From Pseudomicrostroma phylloplanum (lineage: Eukaryota; Basidiomycota; Exobasidiomycetes; Microstromatales): a stretch of 64,000 nucleotides of DNA. The notes under the pieces are model-generated. The model had not been told where the DNA came from and searched no databases. It saw only the letters and a program-made list of their open reading frames with translations. Where the stretch lies: positions 620,001 to 684,000 of the forward strand of contig BCHS01000002.1 of assembly GCA_039545275.1 (NCBI GenBank), written 5' to 3'. The position numbers were made by a program, and so were the translations under genes. Position 1 is the first letter of the stretch; each line of letters begins with the position of its first letter. This document shows positions 1 through 11,544 of this stretch, one piece after another.

Positions 1-1404
1 GCCCACAAGCCACGTCGTCCTCCCCGCCGTACTCACCCGTGCCCCGGAATCGGAAACTCGACCGTCTTCGGCTCCTGCCCCTTCAGTTCCACCGTAAACT
101 TGGAAGGGTTCATCAGCATCGGCGGGATGCGGATGTCTCCCTTTGACCCTTGAATCAAGACGGCATACGCCGAGTGCGTCTTGGCCGTCAGACAGGCCGA
201 GGCGATCCCCTGTGCACCTAGCTTGGGGTAGTTGCCCACGACGACGGTCGAGGCGTCGATGCCTGTTAGGGGCGAGGTGAGGAAGGTGGAGGTGAAGTCT
301 GGGAGGGTGCGGGAGTTGCTGAGATAAGGAAAGGTTTAGAGGGGGACAGTAGAGGTTGGTTAGTTGACCGGCTGGCGGATAGGCCTGATGCACCTCAATG
401 GCGGGTTTCCTCTCACTCACTCTGGATGCTGGTAGAGGGTGAGCATCTGCCATGTGAGCGGGTAGATGCCTACATCGAGTAGAGCTCCACCGCCGAGCTC
501 TGCAACGGGAAAAGTATCAAAGAAGGAATTTATGTCAGGCACGATCTTATAATATACACTGCTCGTATACTGACCAGGTGCGTAAATGCGATGTTTGGGA
601 TCCTTGGGGAAGTCCTGGCTCAGATCCGAAAAGACGCGCACGACGTCACCCAGCACCTTCTCCTGGTGGATTAGTCTCTGGATCTCCAGCACGGCAGGGA
701 TGAAACGGGTCCACATTGCCTCCATCATGAAGAGGTTCTGCCAAGGAGGAAGATAGAGAGAGTGTGCATGCGTGTCAGAGAGGCAATTCGACAGCTGGAG
801 ACGGCCATCGGCCTTGCTTACCTTTTCCCTTGCGACCTTGATGAGATGGGCAGTCTGCTTGGCGTTGATCGTGAAGGGTTTCTATCAAAGGCCGAACACA
901 TAGAAGCATGGGGAGTTCAGTCATTGAGCGGCTACCAAGCATCCCATCCTCCTCTCGCTCCACACTCACCTCGCAGCAAACCGCCTTTCCATTCTCCAGA
1001 CAAAGCAGGGTATTTTCATAATGAAACGGGTGTGGCGTAGCAATGTAGACGATCTGCACCTCTGGGTCTTTCACCATCTCCTCGTAGCTACCGTAGGCCT
1101 TGGTTTCCTTTGGACATTTGAGGTCCTTGATAAAGTCCTGGGCTCGAGAGAGGGAGGAAGAAGAGGAGACGGCGCTGACGATGTGTTGGATGTCGGATAC
1201 GTTGCGCTCCGAGGGCGGTGAGAGGAGGTCTTCAACGAAGTTCTTTGCGATCCTGCGAGGAGGGGAGGGGAGAGAAGAGGTGGGCTTCCAGTGTGAGGTG
1301 GTATTTCGTGCAGAGGAGGCCTTCACAGCTCCCCTTTGATCTCTTACTCACCCGCCTGTAGCGAGGATGCCCCACTTGCACGTGTATGGCTGTTGAGATG
1401 ACAT
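1..1404 (-). CDS. Gfo/Idh/MocA-family NAD(P)-dependent oxidoreductase, dihydrodiol (D-xylose) dehydrogenase-like; 3' end beyond the window
   Basis: Five exons can be joined in frame on the minus strand: 1352-1404, 970-1252, 822-881, 421-737 and 37-318. A further GTGAGT donor at 31-36 means the gene continues off the left edge. The start (ATG at 1402-1404) gives [20 protein letters not shown], a typical N-terminal Rossmann strand with a glycine-rich turn. Later come [20 protein letters not shown] and [17 protein letters not shown], matching the conserved E-K-P segment of the family, and [15 protein letters not shown], the signature of the dimeric dihydrodiol dehydrogenase / D-xylose 1-dehydrogenase branch. 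These cytosolic enzymes oxidise trans-dihydrodiols or aldopentoses with NADP+. The exact substrate cannot be read from the sequence. Family assignment is confident; the C-terminus is missing. Confidence 0.88.
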
Positions 1405-2357
1405 TGTCTGACGAGGTCGTATCGTTGTGTATTGTTGTCGTGGAAGGGACTGACAATGAGTCCAGCCTGGCCTTCTGTATCCCTCTACTGTCCTCTGTGC
1501 GGCGGAAATGTGCCCAGTGCTGCCTGCAACAGATTGCCGAAGATGCCTTCATCTTCCTCCACAAGTCTTGCCTTTGCTGACCGGTCCGGCCTTGAAGTGC
1601 TGACGTGCTGACTCGCCTGACTGCCGCCCGGTCGCCCGCCGGCAGAAGTCAATGCGCCGCTGAACCCCGACCCCGACCCCGCGTCATTTTGCGGGGGAGG
1701 AAGCAAGCACGGAACACACGGAATCCCAAATGCCACTTCACTTGGTCCTGCACCCTGCTGACACTTCGCGAGCACCCTCAGGCCCATTCAGAGCCAGGAC
1801 ACCACCACCACTACGAGCGCGGCCTCGATCTATTTTCGCAATGATGACATCTGATTGAAGGGTCTTCTTCCTCAAAGGAATGGAGTAGAGTAGAGTGTGA
1901 GATACAAGTAAGGTAGAGTGAGGTGAGGTGGGAGGAGCAGAGACAAGAGGAGGTATGAGAGGGGTGTCGACTAAGGCGAGGAGCGAGGACTATCAATGAC
2001 TACGCGTCTATCGAAGCGGTGAGACACAGAGAGAAAGTAGGGGGGAGTAAGCAGGAAGGAGGAGGCGGGATTAGGGTTAGGGCTAGGACGAGGGCGAGGG
2101 TGGAAAGCTTCGAGAGCACTATAGATACAGTTTCTTGACCCTTGACTTTCACCGCCTGACAAGAGCTTTTGAGGGCGTCATTGAGGACCTCAATGAGAAG
2201 CAAGGAAGCACTAAAGAAGGTGAGACGACGTCTATGACTGCGAAGTCTCTGAGGAGAGAAGTGAAAGTGGAGAACGGTGACGGGGGCGAGTAGCGCCAGT
2301 AGATCGAGGAGGTCCTTCTTCCTTCCTTCTTGTCCTGTCGTCTGTCGATGCAAAATT
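1405..2357. other. Intergenic region between the oxidoreductase and the 2358-5503 gene
   Basis: It holds the upstream region of the oxidoreductase (near 1405) and the 3' flank of the next minus-strand gene. No open frame here resembles a protein family. It contains purine-rich AGGTGAGG-type sequence around 1900-1950 and two perfect TTAGGG units at 2071-2082. Confidence 0.5.
2071..2082 (+). repeat. Two tandem TTAGGG units (telomere-like)
   Basis: The 12 bases at 2071-2082 are two copies of TTAGGG, followed by degenerate relatives (GGCTAGGACGAGGG). TTAGGG is the telomeric unit of many filamentous fungi, but two copies can occur by chance. Confidence 0.4.
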
Positions 2358-5300
2358 TTATTGAGGCGCAGTCCTCAAGCTAGCGCGCCTGCTCGACGTC
2401 CATCCCTCCTCAGACGGGGACACGGCATTCTGCCCCACTAGCCTCCGGCCAAAGATGGACGGACTACCCGCCGCGCTCCCCGACTGGGCTCCACCCATCG
2501 CACTAGCGTCTTCCGGTGCGGGGAAGGGTTTTGCGAGCCCTGCACCTCCGAACGAGGCTCGTGGGCTCCGAGCAATCTTGCTGCCGCCTCCACCACCGCC
2601 GCCCGAGGGGAGATGGACGTCGTCCGAAAAGCTAGACGCCATCTCTCGTGACACAACTTCTTCAAAGTCGACCAGCTCGGCTGGGGTATCGTTGATGATG
2701 TCGGCATACGAGAAGAAGGATAGACGACGCGTCTCGGGGCTCGCAGTCGACTTGGTGGGAGTACCGCCGGGGAAAGCGCCAGGCATATCGATGTCGTCTG
2801 CACCTTGTCCGCCAAAAACTCCACCTGCAGGCGTAGCTTCGTTCGAATAGGACCCGACATTGGCAGCAGTGATTGTGGCGTTCGTATCTCTTCGCAAAAA
2901 CGCCAGAGATGGCGGCGGAAGCGATGAGGCTACCACGCTCGCCTTGCGGGGCACAATCGGACTGGGCGAAAGCTCGCCGTCACTGGTCGCGTCAGCCAAT
3001 GCATCTGCCATGGCGTCAAGAGACATCTCGTGGATAGCAGACTCGGATGAAGGGATGATAGCTCCGTCCAGCGACATGGTGACTGGGGCCGGGGTCGCGC
3101 TTCCTCCTTCCGTGAAGCCAAGAGCAGATCCGGACACGGGGTGATGTGCATTCTTGACGACCGAAGGTGAGTCGGAGCGGAACGGGTTGGGCAGTGGCAG
3201 GGAAGGCAGAGCTGTCGCTGTGGCCGGCGCTCCGCTTACTGCTGGTGTGCCCTGTTGTGACAATGAGCCGGCGCGGCTATGAGAAGTTGTAGCGACAGTG
3301 TGAGCGCCCCTGCTCTGAGAGACGAGATGTGGTGCGGGGCTTCGGTCACGAGGAGTGTTACTGAACAAGCTCCTTCCAGCTAGCGGGCTTCCCGGGAGAC
3401 CGGTCGCGCCTTCGAGAATCTGCTGTACAGACGCCGGGTTCGGTCCTGCGGAGCGAGACTTTCCTGCATCGCCGACGGAAGAGGTTGCAGATGACGGGCT
3501 GTAGACGCCTCTGGATCGTCGCTCGATAGCGTGGTCACCAGCTGTAGCAGCTGCCGATGGTGGAGCTGTGTAAGCAGCATCGCCGGCATGGCCGCGCGGA
3601 GTACCCAGACGCTCGGCAATCTGAGCAGCAATACTTCCCAGTGGAGGTTCATCCGTCGCTGTTGCGGCTGGTCCTGCATGCAGAGCGCCTGAAACAGACC
3701 TTGGAGAGGACGTCCCAATCATCGGGCTATTCGCGATGGGTCCACCTGAGGTCGTCGAGGACGCGAGAGAGTGGGCTGACAACGCTAGCGCAGAGAGGGC
3801 GTGAGGGGTAGCTGATACTGATGGCAGCGGCGCAACAATCTCAAGCGGCTGCGGGAGGAGAAAGGGATGTGTAATGTCAGCCGATGCTTCACTTCAATAC
3901 ACTCGTTCACCAACGCATCGAGACTCACCTGGTCGCCTCCTTCGATGATGGCTTCTACAGCGTCGTCAAGGACAGGTGGAATGGCTACATCCACCGCTTC
4001 GCTCTTGCTCAGCACATGCCTAGCATCTCGATGCTCAATATCCCGTTCGAAGATACTAGATTCGCTTGCAGGCAGTGGACTTGCACTGTGCACTCCTTCA
4101 AGGGTAGGAGGGAGGTTTCTCGCGCCATCAGCCGCACCGGCGTCCACTGAACCCCGAGCATTGCGCAGGCTATAACCAGCTGGGGAAGACAGTCCAAGGC
4201 CCCAGCCAGCGCCCCCGAAAGAGCGAGACGAAGCTCCTCCACTGAGCGGAGAGTAGGAAGAGGTAGGGCTACTACTAAAGTCACCCGGGCCTCCAGCACT
4301 GCCTCTGGAAGATCCGGAGGGGACCTTGGCGGGGGTAGACAAATGCTCTGGCACGACGAGGGGGGGCATGACGGTCTTTGACCGGTCAGGCGAGCTCGGT
4401 CGCGTAGCAGGCGTGGTATGGGTGCCGCTGCCACCAGGAGCGGCCGATGTGAGTGGTCCTCTACTGGAAGAGCGCGAAAGGGGCGACTGCGTGGCCCAAC
4501 TGTCCCCCGCAGCAGACCAGTGATATCCAGACCTCTCATAGAGAGGTGAGCCGGCAGCAGATGCAGACTTGCTAGCTCCCATCCCTGCACTAGCTGAGAA
4601 GGTAGGGGAGCTCGACAGGGCCAGGCGAATCGCGCTCAAGGCCGGGGATCCCCGCGATGAAGAGGGAAGCGATGGGCCAGGTGGATGTGCAAAGAGCGTA
4701 GACACGCTGCTAGCCTCTGATGGATCCATGGGCAAGTCATTCGCCGCTGGTATGGTCGTCGCGTTGGATTCGCTAAACAGGAGTGCTTGGTGTGCAGACA
4801 CCGGCCGAGGATGCATGGATGCCCTCCTTGCTGTCGGGCTCGAACCCAAGGAAGGCGATCGCGTCCCTCCGATGACTGAAGTCGTGGGCGTGACAGAGTG
4901 CGATCCCCAAGCTCTAGCTCCGTCGTCTAGTACAGGAGTCGCAGTGTTCTGAGTCATCTGAGACTCGTGGCTGGGCCGATGGTGCAGGGCTACTGCTGCC
5001 GATAGCCGGTCATTTGCCTTGCCTTCGTCGTCGATCGGTACATCCACGTGAGGGGAGTACGCGAATCCACTACGTCCTCTGCTATCTGGACTGCTCAAGG
5101 CAGGTGACATTGCCCGGTCGGGCGAGGTGGAGCCGGTAGCGTCGCTCCTTGCCTCCAGTTCCGCGGTGTCTGGGTTGGAGAAGACATCATCGACATCTTC
5201 CCTGTCCGGGTAGTAATCTGGATCTGAAAAGGCTGGATTTGACCGCGGCGAGAAGGATAGTGTATGCTGATGGCCACTTGCCTTCACGTTTGCTGCTTCA

Positions 5301-5503
5301 CCGGCCACGGCTGCTGCAGGCAGTCTGAGGGGGCCGGCAGCCGAGGAAGAAGAGTGAGCAGTCGAGGCGGATGTTGGGGCAGAGGATGAAGACGCTGTAG
5401 ATGGCTGCGTTACTGCTGATGAGGCTGTGATGGGAGTGGGACCGGCTTTCGCCGAGGATTGCCGTTCTGCCTGTGAGTCAGAGGTCTCATCGGGTTCCAT
5501 CAT
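2358..5503 (-). CDS. Large Ser/Ala/Pro-rich, mostly disordered protein of unknown function
   Basis: Two exons, 3929-5503 and 2358-3848, join across an 80-nt GTGAGT...CGCAG intron to give 1021 residues. The start is ATG at 5503 (a second ATG follows at once, and an in-frame stop lies upstream). The protein is dominated by Ser, Ala, Pro and Gly with many SP/TP sites, so it is probably disordered and phosphorylated. A more ordered stretch, FERDIEHRDARHVLSKSEAV and on to IPPVLDDAVEAIIEGG, flanks the intron. A second block near residues 880-915 reads RRLSFFSYADIINDTP. RRLSF-SYAD blocks of this sort occur in poorly characterised fungal proteins (recalled, not checked). No catalytic motif is visible. 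The stop codon TAA lies inside an AATAAA hexamer. Confidence 0.8.
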
Positions 5504-7880
5504 GGTCGTGCCGGACGTGTGGAGCTGCGAGCACTACGTGAAGTGTTGCGGCGGGCCTGATGGATTCAAATGGGCTCTAGAGGATATCGGCAGATGGCAT
5601 CCGGATGCGAATGTGGAAAGGCTAGAGGGTAGGGACCGTATGAGGTGACGCTTGGTGTCTCGATTGGTGAGGTCGTGTGAGACGAGGTGGGTGGAGTGGT
5701 GCAGTGAGGAGCGAGCTGCAGCGACTGGCTAAGACGCCGATGGTTCTGTGCAAGGGAGCGTAAAAGGTGGGGTTTGTTGGATGGCAGGCAGGCACGAGAA
5801 GTACTTCTCTTTGCGAAACGAATGATGGGGATCAGAGCAACAGGGCCTTGGTTTGTTCGGGAGCAAATGAAGGTGGGTGAGGGACGCAATAGGAACAAGG
5901 ACTCGGGCAGCAGCAAAGCCGTCGAAGCAACAAGGCTCTCTCTGCCCCGCCCTGCCGCCCCGCCCTGACACATACCCACACACGCACACGCACACGCATG
6001 CCCGCCAGAGTGGAGCCGTGGGCGGCGTGGGGTGGCTTTCAAAGTGCGCACAGGCAGGCGCATTGGGACGCAGCCCGCTCCGCCTGCCTACCCACGCCCA
6101 CGGCAACTCGGCCTACGCACCCATTCTGTACGACCACTATTGGCCCGTCTGTACTCGCCGCAATAATAAATGGTACCGGCGGAGATTGCACCCTGTCTGC
6201 GCAATGAGCCTCATGCCGCTACCCTCCCGTCCAACATTGAGATCTGCGCTGCGTAGCAATGAGCCGTTCAGCACCTAAGCGATACCTTGAGCTAATTGCA
6301 ATCCCATATCCCCACTGCACCGGGCCGGCTCATATGACGGACAGAGGGAGGGGTCAGGTTGATATGCGGTGTCGTGCGTCGTGCCTATCCCGCCGATATC
6401 TCCTTTCCATCTTGATCGCCGAAAGGAGCGACAGAGCGAGAGTGTGAACATTGTGAGAGGCTTGGCAGTCAGTCGAGGAGAAGGCGGGCCAGGCCTACAT
6501 TCATGCGCTACTGCGTATCATGCAGAGAGGCAAGGTGGAGGGAGGCTGGAGAATGGGAGATGGGTGGTAGGTCCCCCACCCTGCCCCTTCTCCTCCGATC
6601 TCCGGGGCCAATAACGAGCGGCAGACGCAGGCAGCTGCACCCGGTGCAAATGATCACTGCCGACCAGTATGGGGTGGCAATGGCGTGCCCTGGCAGGGAG
6701 GGACCCAATGCAAGGCTGTGGGGGGGCCAACGACTCCGGCATAATGTGACAGACGGCCAGGGCGGTCCAACACCTCCGCTGCAACCCCTTCTTGGGGGTC
6801 GCGTCTGCCAGTCTGGCGGGCGGGCTCACGCGATCGGATCTTCCCATGCCGCCGCTGCCTGCTGCGCCCACACCTCGCCTGCGATCTTGTGAGACACACG
6901 CGCTCTGATAGGCAGTCAGGGCCAGTATATTGGCAGCCCATGTGAGGGGTGCTGCGCTGCGCCATGTGGGAAAAGTTTGACGGCGTCGAATTTCCGAGGA
7001 GAAGCTGCGATGCCTTACGCAGGGGCTCTGCTGTCCGCCGCCTAGCAGCTCCTCTCAGCCCAGCGACTGCGACTGCCGTGAGCGGGCCTCGTGCAGTACA
7101 GACAGGCTAGCGTGCGTGCAGGTCGAAGAGATGCCGACCAAGCTGAGAAAAGGTGACAAGCAGCAAGCAGTGGCAGCAACGGCGACTAGAACTTGGACAC
7201 CTGCGAATAGACTACCGAGTAAGCCAGCCAGACCGGTCCTGTGAAATGTGCAATTGCAAAGTCGCCCTTTCGTCGCTCGCCCAAGGAGGCAAGGGTAGCT
7301 AAACGGCTGGTACGAAGTTCTCCGCCCCTTGCCGATTGCTGCAGGTCCCGTTTGCTTGCGCCACAGGTGCGGTGCGATCCTCCAACGTGCGTTTTGGGGA
7401 GGGGCCCATTCCCTATGCTGTGCCTGGCCTTGGCAAAAACAGAAAAGCACGAGGGACGTCTCCGGAGCAGCGACGACCACCTGTCCCGAACGCCTCCACC
7501 GAACCGACGGCGTTGCAATGCACATCTTCGCCGCCGCGAGCCTCGTCGTCGTCATCACATTCCTCTATATACCGCGGTGTTAGCGGACATGGTGGTGTGG
7601 AAGTCGAAACTCTCACGCCCGCTGAGGGAGGAAGCGCGTGATAGCAGACTCGCTTCTCCTCGAGCTCATCCGGGCGCGTCTTTGGGTCACGAGTATGAGA
7701 TGGAGTGATCGTCTGATACAATAGATATTCACAAGAACGCTACAACAAAGCGAAAATGACATCAGGGGGAGAGACAGAAGGAAGCAGGTGACAACAGAAA
7801 CAAGGGAGTCCAATCGGAGGCTATCAACAATACCCGGTATACACACACACGCTCAGCATGAGCTCGCACTACCCAACTTC
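5504..7880. other. Long intergenic region (about 2.4 kb) upstream of the 2358-5503 gene
   Basis: Several open frames of 100-167 codons exist on both strands, but none shows a recognisable motif or a consistent splice model, and they overlap each other. It contains a CA/CG microsatellite near 5967-5998. It is probably the promoter and 5' leader of the minus-strand gene ending at 2358, plus the 3' flank of the antiporter gene. A non-coding RNA or a fast-evolving gene cannot be excluded. Confidence 0.45.
5967..5998. repeat. CA/CG dinucleotide microsatellite
   Basis: A run of alternating ACAC/GCAC units (CACACACGCACACGCACACG core) lies in the non-coding region upstream of the 2358-5503 gene. It is an imperfect simple repeat. 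Confidence 0.8.
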
Positions 7881-10811
7881 TTAAGCACTCTCGCCGCCCG
7901 CGGCTCGAGCTGCGCTGCTCTTGTTCGAAGCGGCAACCACCAACACGCTAGCAGAGGATTTGGCCAAGCTGGTTAGAGCCATGGCCACCTCTCCCACGAC
8001 CTTGCACGTCTCTGAGTTGGCTGCTCGAGTAGCACCCTCACTAGGCGGCAAGAGGTTGCTGCCACTGCTGCCAACGGTAGTCGACACTGAGCCAACTCCG
8101 TTGGTCAGCAAGACGCGTAGCTCGTCCCTGTGAGAGCCCATTGTCGGGCTCTTCCTGCCCCGTCCCACCAGAACGAGAGAAGGCTGCTCCTCTTGCACGG
8201 CTAGGATGAGATCTCTTAGGGGTCGCGAGGTGGTGATCTCCCTCACCACTACCCGCCCGGAGAGAGAGGGCAGATGCCCCTCCAGCGTCCGGAAGGCGAG
8301 ATCGTCTTGCAGCGTGGCTTCGAGGGGCGAAGCCTCTGTACCCACGCCGGCCGATCGCTGGTAGAGAGTGTCCTGGATAGTAAGGCCGTGCATCTGAGAC
8401 AGGGACCTCGTGTGACTCGCACTGTGAATCGTAGCAGGCATCTCAGGCAGTGGCACATCGCCACTTTCACTTGCGGGTACCCTCTTCAGCCTCAGCACCG
8501 TCACACGTAGGTCCTCATTGATGGCTGCAAAGCGCGTCAACAGATCCAGAGCGACTCGATCGTCTGGCCCGCCCATGAAGCCAAGAAGAATGCCCTTGCC
8601 AGTAGGTACAGTCGTGAAGCTGTCGCGCGAAGCGAGGTGGTCCGCATTGTGTCTGTCCACAAGCAGGCCGACGTCACATTCGGCAGACTGAATCAAACGA
8701 CGGGCAAAACCAGCGTATTGTGAGGCATTCCTCATCAAGGCTTGCGCATCGCTCTCGTTGGAAGCTTGCGATGCACCGCCAGCTGAGCCACCAAAGATGT
8801 GCCCGAAGGGGCTTGACAGAGCACCGGCAAAGCCGCTCGAAGCCTGAATGTCACTATCTTGCTGTTGCTGCTGTTGCTGTCCACTGGGCATCGTCGGGAT
8901 CGTCCAGGGCAAGATCACCAGGTCCGCGCCCCTGTCTCGGGCTTTGGAAATTACTGTGCTAGGGAAGTAATCTACGCCAACGACACTGAGCGAGGTCCGG
9001 ATCGGGATCCTATTGATAGATGCGAATGTGCGGAATACGTTGGAGATGGGGTCGGCCCGAAGAGTGTCTTCGCTCTCCGCCATTCGCATGACTGCTGAGG
9101 TTCGATCAGTGAGCTCAACGAGGCGTAGTGCATCAACATTGAGAGGAGGCGTTGACGTAGTCTTGTTCGCCGGGAGTGCTTGTGCGCCCATAAGACGGTC
9201 GTCATAGGAGGGGGCTCCAGCCTTGTCGTGGACCATCGAGTCGTCCGAGTCCTCAACTGCGAGGGATTCCTGTTCTACACCCTCAAAACTTGCATGCGCG
9301 ATGTTACGTTTTCTGAGGCCACCTCCAGAGCTGATCGCCGCTCCAGGATGCAAGGATGGCCGGACCAATTGGACGAGGTTCATAAGCGAGGGAAGATGCT
9401 CGAAGCCTGTGAGAACGACCATGACCTTCCTTGCGCTGAGCAATGATTGCGAGGCCGGCCAGTCGCCATGCTTGTCTCCCTTCTCATTCTCGTCCTCCAC
9501 TTCATGACTTGTAGCCTCCGCAATCACTTGCGCTTTGCGATGCTTCTCAGGGTAGATCCACAGCACAAGAGGTGTGGTGATGAGGGTGGAGATGACCGCC
9601 ATCAGGACGAACATGGAGAATGTGAGCGTGTTGAGCACGCCTGCCGAAAGTCCAATGTTGAGCACAATGAGCTCTACCAACCCTTTACAGCTCATGAGGG
9701 TTCCGATTGCGGAGGACTCTCGCCAGCTGAAGCCGCAAAGCTTAGCAGTCCCTGCGCAACCTCCGAACTTGGAGAAGAAAGCTACGACGATCAGAGCAAT
9801 AGCGTAGCCCCACGCGAGACCGGAATTCAGCGTTGCGAAGTTCGTGTTGAGCCCAGACAGACCGAAGTAAATGGGTAGGAAGAGGATGGAGACGAGGTCT
9901 TCGACCTTCTCCAGCATCGCAACGGCGTAGCCCCCGTCGTGAGGAACCATCAGGCCGACGAGGAAAGCGCCAAAAATTGGATGGACGCCGATGATGTCGG
10001 TCACCCAAGCGCTGATGAGCACCAGCAGAAGAGTCAGGGTGACCATCAATTGTGTAGGACCATGCTCGAAGCTTCCCGTCCTCCGAGCCAGCCAAATGAA
10101 TGCGGGCTTGATGAGCAAGAATAGGACAAGCGCCCAGCCCACAGCGCAGAGTAGGATATACACTGCGATGACTCCTGTACTTGCATTGACCAGTGCGACA
10201 GTGAGAGCGAGCAAAACCCAGCCAACGATGTCATTGCCGACACCAGCTGCCAGGACTGTAACTCCCACGTTGGTGTAGAGGAGCTTTGTCTCCGTCAAGA
10301 TCCTCGCCAAGACCGGGAAAGCCGTGATAGACATTGCCACTCCCGAGAAGAGGAGGAAGTGGCCAAATGAGACTGCATTGGCATCGATGAAGTTGTCGTA
10401 GATGCCTCGACTGATGGCAGCTCCCAAGGCAAACGGTACGATCATACCGACTATACTGATCGAAACGGAGGCCTTGATGTTCTTTGTTACAGAACGTAGA
10501 TCGACTTCCAGTCCGACGATGAAGAGAAAGAGGACCAGACCAAGGGTTGCTACGAGATTGAGGTAGGACAGAGAGGCGGGAGGAAAGATGTGCTGGGTGA
10601 AGCCAGGGATGCGCCCCATCGCGGTGGGGCCCAGAAGGATCCCTCCTATAACTTCAGCGATGACAGCAGGCTGATTGATCTTGCGCAGTACGACGGCCAG
10701 GATGCGAGACAGGATGATGATGATCGTTGCCTGGATGATAAAGAGGCGGATGGGATCGCTGGTGGTAAATTTAGTCGGGTCGACCCCGCTGAGGACAGAG
10801 TCAACGGCCAT
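7881..10811 (-). CDS. KHA1: KHA1-like K+(Na+)/H+ antiporter, CPA2 family
   Basis: A single intronless frame of 976 residues. Residues about 20-425 form roughly 12 hydrophobic segments of the Na_H_Exchanger fold, with family landmarks such as INQPAVIAEVIGGILLGPTA near the N-terminus, LFLFIVGLEVDLRS, AAGVGNDIVGWVLLAL (the ND pair of electrogenic CPA2 proteins) and GAFLVGLMVPHDGGYA. The remaining ~550 residues are cytosolic and contain two stretches that look like the universal-stress-protein-like folds seen in fungal Kha1 and plant CHX proteins (ADLVILPWTIP, then LLVDRHN; GILLGFMGGPDDRVALDLL). A short Gln run lies near 8870. Homologues exchange K+ or Na+ for protons at Golgi or endosomal membranes. 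Ion choice and location are inferred from the family. Confidence 0.93.
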   Translation of the reverse strand: MAVDSVLSGVDPTKFTTSDPIRLFIIQATIIIILSRILAVVLRKINQPAVIAEVIGGILLGPTAMGRIPGFTQHIFPPASLSYLNLVATLGLVLFLFIVGLEVDLRSVTKNIKASVSISIVGMIVPFALGAAISRGIYDNFIDANAVSFGHFLLFSGVAMSITAFPVLARILTETKLLYTNVGVTVLAAGVGNDIVGWVLLALTVALVNASTGVIAVYILLCAVGWALVLFLLIKPAFIWLARRTGSFEHGPTQLMVTLTLLLVLISAWVTDIIGVHPIFGAFLVGLMVPHDGGYAVAMLEKVEDLVSILFLPIYFGLSGLNTNFATLNSGLAWGYAIALIVVAFFSKFGGCAGTAKLCGFSWRESSAIGTLMSCKGLVELIVLNIGLSAGVLNTLTFSMFVLMAVISTLITTPLVLWIYPEKHRKAQVIAEATSHEVEDENEKGDKHGDWPASQSLLSARKVMVVLTGFEHLPSLMNLVQLVRPSLHPGAAISSGGGLRKRNIAHASFEGVEQESLAVEDSDDSMVHDKAGAPSYDDRLMGAQALPANKTTSTPPLNVDALRLVELTDRTSAVMRMAESEDTLRADPISNVFRTFASINRIPIRTSLSVVGVDYFPSTVISKARDRGADLVILPWTIPTMPSGQQQQQQQDSDIQASSGFAGALSSPFGHIFGGSAGGASQASNESDAQALMRNASQYAGFARRLIQSAECDVGLLVDRHNADHLASRDSFTTVPTGKGILLGFMGGPDDRVALDLLTRFAAINEDLRVTVLRLKRVPASESGDVPLPEMPATIHSASHTRSLSQMHGLTIQDTLYQRSAGVGTEASPLEATLQDDLAFRTLEGHLPSLSGRVVVREITTSRPLRDLILAVQEEQPSLVLVGRGRKSPTMGSHRDELRVLLTNGVGSVSTTVGSSGSNLLPPSEGATRAANSETCKVVGEVAMALTSLAKSSASVLVVAASNKSSAARAAGGESA

Positions 10812-11544
10812 GTTGACAGAGTCGGCAGTAGAGACGGGTGTGGGATGTGGGGAAGGATGGTCAACCGTCGCGAGCTAGATATATGCTCGTCGTCCTAGCA
10901 AATGCTTGTTTGGGCAAGAGGCTACCGCCCTCCCCGATCGGACAGGGGTAGGGGTAAATTAGATTGCCTCTCCGCAAAGCAAAGGCAATTTGGCAGGGTA
11001 ACAGCAACGAGGGCAGAGCTGCGTCTGATGGAACGTGCGGACACAAAGGGATGCTGGAGGAGTGCGGGGTAAGTATCAACGGCGGTCAGGGGNAGGATGG
11101 ACACGACGAGGGAGACGAGGGAGGACAGAGGACATTATTAGACTCAAGGGCGGAGGTACTGTGGCGCACGGGGACGCCCTCGGAAAGCGAGCGCCCAGTC
11201 AGGGGGGAGTCGAACGAGGCTTGGCTTGGCTTGGCGGAACTGGGATTTCCCTGGTGCACTACGCGTCTAGCTTTGCGGGGACACAAGTCAAAGATGGCCT
11301 GGTCCAGTTGCGCCCGGCTCGGGCGATACGCTGGTCTTACTCATGCCGTGCAGACAGAAGCAGCTTTCACGTAAATGATGCTGTGATTTCATGAAGCACA
11401 ACACTCTACATTTGGCGTCACTCGTCCCTCGTACGCATGACAGACGCGAACAAATAGACGCATGCACGGCCTTGACGAAGACGCCCTTCCTTCTTTCCTT
11501 CTACTACTTCTCTTCCCCACCTTGACAACCATACGCCAGCCCGC
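10812..11544. other. Intergenic region upstream of the antiporter gene
   Basis: About 730 bp, containing one ambiguous base (N at 11093). No open frame with recognisable content. It serves as promoter for the antiporter gene and 3' flank of the DUF1295 gene. I see no clear motif. Confidence 0.5.

Noticed and set aside
4009..4590. 193-codon minus-strand frame inside the large disordered protein
   Set aside because: It overlaps the longer, spliced frame that has a consistent intron and start; composition is that of a shifted Ser/Pro-rich gene.
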